64,000 nucleotides of DNA from Wuchereria bancrofti (taxonomy: Eukaryota > Nematoda > Chromadorea > Rhabditida > Onchocercidae): positions 9,731,334 through 9,795,333 of the forward strand of contig SSBO01000001.1 of assembly GCA_005281725.1 (NCBI GenBank), written 5' to 3'. A program made the translations under genes and the position numbers. Shown here in pieces: positions 58,790 through 64,000 of the stretch. Numbering within the stretch: position 1 is the stretch's first letter; every line of letters starts with the position of its first letter. The notes beneath the pieces are model-generated. The model made no database searches. It was not told the origin of the DNA and saw only the letters and a list, made by a program, of their open reading frames with translations.

Positions 58790-61700
58790 TCATAATTCTG
58801 TAATAGGTACAGGATATTCAGAAATAATCCTAAAATTATCATCCGCATAGCTTTTTGGTAATGTTTGCGGAATTGTTGCCGCAGGTGGTGGTATCGGATA
58901 GATCGGACGTGCACGTTCGTAAGCGTTGTATTCTGCAGGAAACATTACGCTGCTATAATAACCTTCATCGTCATAGAGACCGGTTGATCGAGAAAAACCT
59001 GAAAATATAGAAAAAAAGTGAGTAATTGCAAACATATATGATATTTATCTCTTAAATTGATTTTTTTTTTTTGAAATTTTTTTGATCTTCAAATAGTACA
59101 ACTAGCAAAATTTTTGCTTATTTATGTAAGCGCTATTTATTTCGATATATTTGTTAATCGATCAATTTTTGAATTCATTGTATCTGTTATCATTTGATAT
59201 TCTCATCAATATTTAAATCAAATCAATTATATCAATTAACAATAACTAAATCTAAACAAACAAGCTATCAGTTATCAGTCTAATCTTATAGCATACCGTT
59301 TGAAGTACTGTGATTTGTTGTCGTATAGCAGGTCTGTTCGGATAGTAAATCACATTTATCATTGATTGGTGAAGTGATAAGAAAAGGTTTACTGTATAGC
59401 TGTGATCGGCATTTATTTCGAGTGCGATATTTGTTGGATGAAAATTTGTTGCGTAATGGAAAATGTCGACTGATACAGATGCCAAGAAGTAGTAGAATAG
59501 TGAGAAATAATAATGAAGCACCAATGATAGCAATGCTTAATTGTGATTCGTTTAATGTTGTACAATTTTCAGACTGCAATTAAAATAATTAAGTCTTAAA
59601 AGAATTGAAATTCAAATTATAAATTATACATTGAAAGTGAAAGAATAAAATAAACGAATTAAATTTTTACAATGAGAAAAGTATTTTTAATCTTTTTCAT
59701 TTATTTTCTAATATTTTTTTGCATGTTATATTTTAATTATTCCACTGTATTATCTAAAAGATTAACCTTCGACCTTTTGTACAGGAAAAGATTTTGGAAA
59801 TCTTTGATGTAAATTGTATATTATTATAAACAAATTATTCTACTTTCGCAGAGAGATTTTTTTATTTTTGCTATTGCAAAAATCTCTTCCATATTTGCCA
59901 GATTAGTTTCATGAAAGTTTGTCTACCGGAAATATTACTCAGAAACTCAGAAAGTGGGGGAAAGAATTGGTCACAAAATGATAGATGTTTTAAATGATAA
60001 ACTGATAACATACTAGTTGCATGATATTTTTGTCGAATAGCCAAGGAGGAGTGAAACAGGTGGCATTTATTGGGAATTTTTGGAGTACTTCCGGAAGAAA
60101 CGATAACATTTCGCAATCACAATGTAACGGATTACCGGATATGTGCAACGATTTCAAACTGAAATTGATGTACAGTTTATTGAACCTAAATAAGGTTAAA
60201 TATAATTTAAAGTAAGTAATAAATAAAAGTAAGCAAAAAGATGACAATATATGACGATAAGTCATCGTCGAGAAAGCATTAGACAATGAAATATGTCACA
60301 TACTTCGTCCAAGTAACAAGTTTTTGCGGTAATCGTTTCAGTTGACAATTGCTTAGGTCGAGAATCTCCAATCGATCACCATATTCAAATGCATTCTCGT
60401 CTATTTTTTCCAAGATATGGCATGAAGATAAATTAAGCTTACGTAAACTTCTCAAACCAGAAAATGCATTCAGCTAAAAAATTTGATATAAAAATTAAAA
60501 AGTGAGAAAAATAGATTTTCGATAAAATTCATCAAAATTTCCTTTTGAAATGAGTATAATCAGTAATATTAGCAATGAGATGAAGCAGTAATATCTAAAA
60601 AAAAAATTAATAAAGTATAGGAATGAGTAAGTAGTATAATTCTCTAAATTAAAAATCAAAATTGCTTAAAGATTCTTTTTGCCTGAAGGGCATTTATGGG
60701 TTCAACTATTTAATCGTTTATTTTAATTTATTCTTTTAATTAAGAAGACTTAAATTAATATCAAAAATGAATTGTCTTATGATTATTTTTAAGTAATATT
60801 TGAAGTAAACAAATAGCAATCATCGAATGTTTATTTTAAGATGAAATTAGACTGAAATGCAAAACCTTTATGGAATGCAAATATGGTTCATTGGTCATTT
60901 GAAGTATTTCAAGTGAATTTAAACCATCGAATGATGATGTTGTTAATTCCATCATTTGATTGGAAGATAGATCAAGCTCACGTAATAAGCTTAATGAACG
61001 ATAATTTGATGGTACAATTCGTTGTACCTAAAAATGAAGTGACAATAGAGAAATACTATCCTTTATTAAATTTAGATATTTAAAAAAAAAAAAAGTATTA
61101 ACAGCTTATTTTGTTGCTTCAAAACTGCTAGATGAAAAGAAATAGCAGAAAAATCAGAATGGATAAAAACAAAAAATTTTTTGTCAAATAAATTTTTACA
61201 GTCGTTTATAAATTATCTAATTATAGTCTTATTTAAAATGTACCAAATTATGACTAATGTTAAGATACTGCAAATTGTTGAGGCCATTGAATGATAAATC
61301 AATGAATGAATTTGAACTAAGATCAAGATGCTTTAGAGAGGTCAAACTGACCAATGTATCCGATCCCATCTGCAATGAAAATTAAACATTCCTTTTTTTT
61401 AAGCCAGATTTTCAAAAAAAAAAAAAAAGCTATGTTTTTTTTTGATATATTTTGAATAAATAAAGAGGAAAAGAAAGAGATGAAAAAAGTTTTAAGCAAA
61501 ATAAATAAACAAAAACAAGATGCAATCTTTTTGAGAATTTTCAATAAATGAAAGAGATCACTTTATTAGAATTATATCTAATCATATTCATTGCTTATTT
61601 TCTTTTCCTAATTAATTGATAAACAAAGATCAGTTTAATCACTAACTGTTGAAAGATTATTATGGCTAAGATCAAGCGAATTCAAAGTTGACACATCATC

Positions 61701-63745
61701 GAATACATGTTCAGCAATTGTATGCAATCGATTGTTAGATAAATTTAGCCGTTGTAAATTTTTTAAACCAACAAAAGTATCCGGTAGTAAGTTTGTGAGC
61801 AAATTATCTGATATGATTAACTCTTGAAGGCTATGAAGTTCCGGAAATGAAAGTGGTTCCAGTTGAATAAGTTGATTCGCAGAAAGATCAAGTATCTATA
61901 ATATCAATCTTTAAATTTATTTCTCAATTTTGAAATTTTTTTCTTTTTTATCTAAAATTAAACCAACAGTTAGTTTGATAGTAAACAGTTATTATGGTAG
62001 TAAATTCGTTTTTGATAGATTTGCATTATTTGCTTGAAATGATTTAAATAACTATTGAAATAATTGTAGCATTTTTTTTTTTTTTTTAATTCATAAATTT
62101 ACTAAGCTTTGGCTCACTCTCAGCCAGTTTATTTTGTCGTTTAATCATATGTTGTGTGACATTTATTTTTTATCTTTATCAATTAAAAATTATTTCATTG
62201 GAAATCTTTAATCAGTTCTCATTTTTATTTAATGCAATTTGCAAAAATTCATTTTAAAAATTTTCATTTTCAAAGTTTGATATCATTTTGTTGTCTATTG
62301 CATTCTTTTTTAGCAATTGAAGAGACACAGAAAATAGATTATGAAATATAACTGATCAATTAACATTACTGATAATAACTAAAGATAAAAAATGCATTTT
62401 CGATTATCTCTTCATATGATTTAACTTCAAACTCTTTTAGAAATCTACAAATTTAACAAATATTTTTCAATTTAATTAATTATCATCAATTTGTTATCCA
62501 AATGTATGCAGGAATTTTTTCATTTTAAAAAAATATATAATAAAAAATAAATTATTAATATATAAAATTATATAAAATAAAAAGATATTGTTGTGAAATT
62601 GTCAGCTTTATTGGGCGCAAAAAGAAAAGAAAAAGGTCAAGATTAAAGTAAAAAAAAAAAACTAGAAGGCTAAATTTTTTTGTTTCTTTGTCATTGTCAT
62701 ATTTCTGATAATTACTCTGTAAATTGATAATATAAGTGTCCAAAGACACCTTAAAACATGAAATTTGAGAATGTAAATAGCAATGCAAAAGTGAAATAAG
62801 CGGAAAGAATATTTTGTTTATTTGATCTTAGCAATTCTATTAATAATGCCCAGCAATTATTTTTTGCTCTTAATTATTCACTCTTCTTTTACAATAAAAA
62901 AAAAAAAGAAAAATAAAAATAAAATTCTAACTATGTAATTTTCAAAGTAATCGATGTGATCTTATTGCCTTGTAAAATAATCATAGTACAATTAAATGAT
63001 CAATGATAACTATCTTTTATCATAAAGCAATAATGTCAATGCTCATTAGCTTTTATCAAAGATAATTTTGCTTGTAATTTAATATTAATTAGTTAAAAGT
63101 TTTGTCATTTTCATAAAATTTATTATCTCATCGCGCTGTTAGTGTTTTGATAATTTTGTTAATTAAATCAAAAAAATTTTTTATCACCTGTAATTGGCTT
63201 AAACCAACAAAACTATCCAGTTGTAATGATGAAAGTTGATTTCCATTAAGGCGTAACACTCGAAGTTTTGTTTGATATTTAAAAATTTTCATACCAATCA
63301 TGTCAATTTTGTTAAATGATAAATCAAGATATTCCAAATCTAAAATTTCTTAATATTAATTAATGTCACTGAAAAAAAAAATCTTATTTAGCTATTTTAT
63401 TGATAAAATCTTACTTTATTTTATGATAAATTAGTGAAAAAAAAATCTTATTTAGCTATTTTATTAAAATTAATAAATTGATGAAAGAAAAAAAAAGAAC
63501 CTACCAGGATATAATTCAAGAATATCAGGATCCAATCGTTTCAACGTACAATTTACCATACTTAATGATGTAATTCGTGGATCCAACAAAGCTGGAATGT
63601 CATTTAACATTGTGTCATCACAATGTGTCACCTTTTGTTCCTCAGATATGCAAATACATTCCTTTGGACACATTGTTAATACCATCTGAGGCATTATGAT
63701 AATTATAAGGCAAAGAATTGATATTTCTTTGCTATGTTTCATCAT
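58790..63745 (-). CDS. Leucine-rich-repeat type I transmembrane protein, 576 aa
   Basis: Nine exons: 63745-63505, 63339-63188, 61895-61647, 61369-61244, 61027-60866, 60473-60304, 60158-60014, 59573-59297, 58998-58790; all phases close (1731 nt), stop TGA at 58792-58790. Order: signal peptide (1-25, with LCLIIIIMP), LRRNT cap starting CPKECICISEE, about 13 LRRs from LEYLDLSFNKI to LKSLHISGNPL, LRRCT cap (HCDCEML ... CFTPPW), one membrane helix at 427-449 (SIAIIGASLLFLTILLLLG), and a cytoplasmic tail of about 127 residues. The tail is basic next to the membrane, then Tyr/Pro-rich (DDEGYYSSV, RPIYPIPPPAA), and ends ITEL, a class I PDZ-ligand pattern. Such proteins act as adhesion or guidance receptors at the cell surface; C. 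elegans DMA-1 and PAN-1 have similar layouts, but which is the orthologue is not settled. MM at the start leaves a one-codon ambiguity. Confidence 0.92.
59574..60013. other. Intron 7 of the LRR gene
   Basis: A 440-bp AT-rich intron between the LRRCT exon and the membrane-helix exon; nothing else was seen in it. Confidence 0.75.
60474..60865. other. Intron 5 of the LRR gene
   Basis: A 390-bp AT-rich intron with no feature recognised. Confidence 0.75.
61896..63187. other. Intron 2 of the LRR gene
   Basis: A 1.3-kb AT-rich intron with poly-A/T runs. No nested gene or hairpin was recognised. Confidence 0.7.
63370..63470. repeat. Direct repeat of about 37 bp in intron 1 of the LRR gene
   Basis: Two copies of GAAAAAAAAATCTTATTTAG plus CTATTTTATT lie 64 bp apart in the small first intron, between exons 63505 and 63339. 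Confidence 0.85.
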
Positions 63746-64000
63746 TGCCTAATGGTGTTATACCACCAATTCAAAATTTTGACCATTACAAATTGTCCAT
63801 TAAAGGGTAAATTCAGACCCTTAATAAAAAATATTTTCCTTGTTGAAAAAGTGATTAGATGAATTTGATAAAGCTGAAATGTCGAAATTTTAGAACAGTT
63901 AAATAATGCAAAAAATTATGTAAAAAAAAAAGAAACGTTATTAAAGAACAAATAAACAAATGAAATAATTACAATTTTAGGAGAGAAAAGTAAACATTAA
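63746..64000. other. Upstream region of the LRR gene
   Basis: AT-rich DNA before the ATG at 63745. On the - strand an AG (CCATTAG) lies 3 bases before the ATG and could be a trans-splice acceptor, which is common in nematodes. No other feature was seen. Confidence 0.4.

Noticed and set aside
1..64000. Transposable element, CRISPR array, bacterial or viral insertion
   Set aside because: No transposase, reverse transcriptase, long terminal or inverted repeats, regular spacers or foreign codon usage were seen.

Overview
The window is eukaryotic nuclear DNA from a nematode. It is strongly AT-rich, with long homopolymer runs and many short (GA)n/(CT)n and ATT-type microsatellites. Genes are split into many small exons with U-rich, short TTTCAG-like 3' splice sites, which is typical of nematodes. 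The best-recognised gene is a close match to the nematode vesicular glutamate transporter EAT-4. Base composition and gene style suggest a clade III parasitic (filarial/spirurid-like) worm, but the species cannot be named from this sequence. No bacterial, viral, CRISPR or transposon coding sequence, tRNA or rRNA was recognised.

Layout. (1) 18-809 (+): last three exons of a BPI/LBP/CETP-type lipid-binding protein cut by the window edge. (2) 1178-6632 (-): a 12-exon gene for a 640-residue protein-tyrosine-phosphatase-like protein. It has a Ser/Lys/Glu-rich N-terminal half and a C-terminal PTP domain whose catalytic Cys is Gly, so it is a pseudophosphatase. (3) 8377-40222 (+): one very large 26-exon gene (about 32 kb) for a 1133-residue, mostly disordered, Lys/Ser-rich protein that I do not recognise. 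(4) 10680-12421 (-): a complete five-exon gene for a secreted, probably GPI-anchored Ly6/three-finger protein, nested antisense in the 7.6-kb third intron of gene 3. (5) 42226-48630 (-): a complete 12-exon EAT-4/VGLUT gene, tail to tail with gene 3. (6) 48631-58789: about 10 kb with no convincing gene, holding the eat-4 upstream region and several short duplications. (7) 58790-63745 (-): a complete nine-exon leucine-rich-repeat type I membrane protein with a C-terminal PDZ-ligand-like tail.

All exon models were built by hand from GT/AG sites, reading phase and protein-family resemblance. Phases close across every intron of the five complete genes (640, 1133, 144, 568 and 576 residues). There is no operon. 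EAT-4 (loads glutamate into synaptic vesicles), the Ly6 protein and the LRR receptor are all plausibly neuronal or cell-surface proteins, but nothing in the sequence links them functionally.

Points most worth a second look: the Cys-less phosphatase with a duplicated RP..Y..LLD exon module; the nested Ly6 gene; the large unrecognised nematode protein; two independent small tandem duplications that each copied a 3' splice site (gene 3 and eat-4), leaving a decoy acceptor that would give a premature stop; a 17-bp-stem hairpin in an intron; and a four-copy 21-bp minisatellite next to an eat-4 acceptor.
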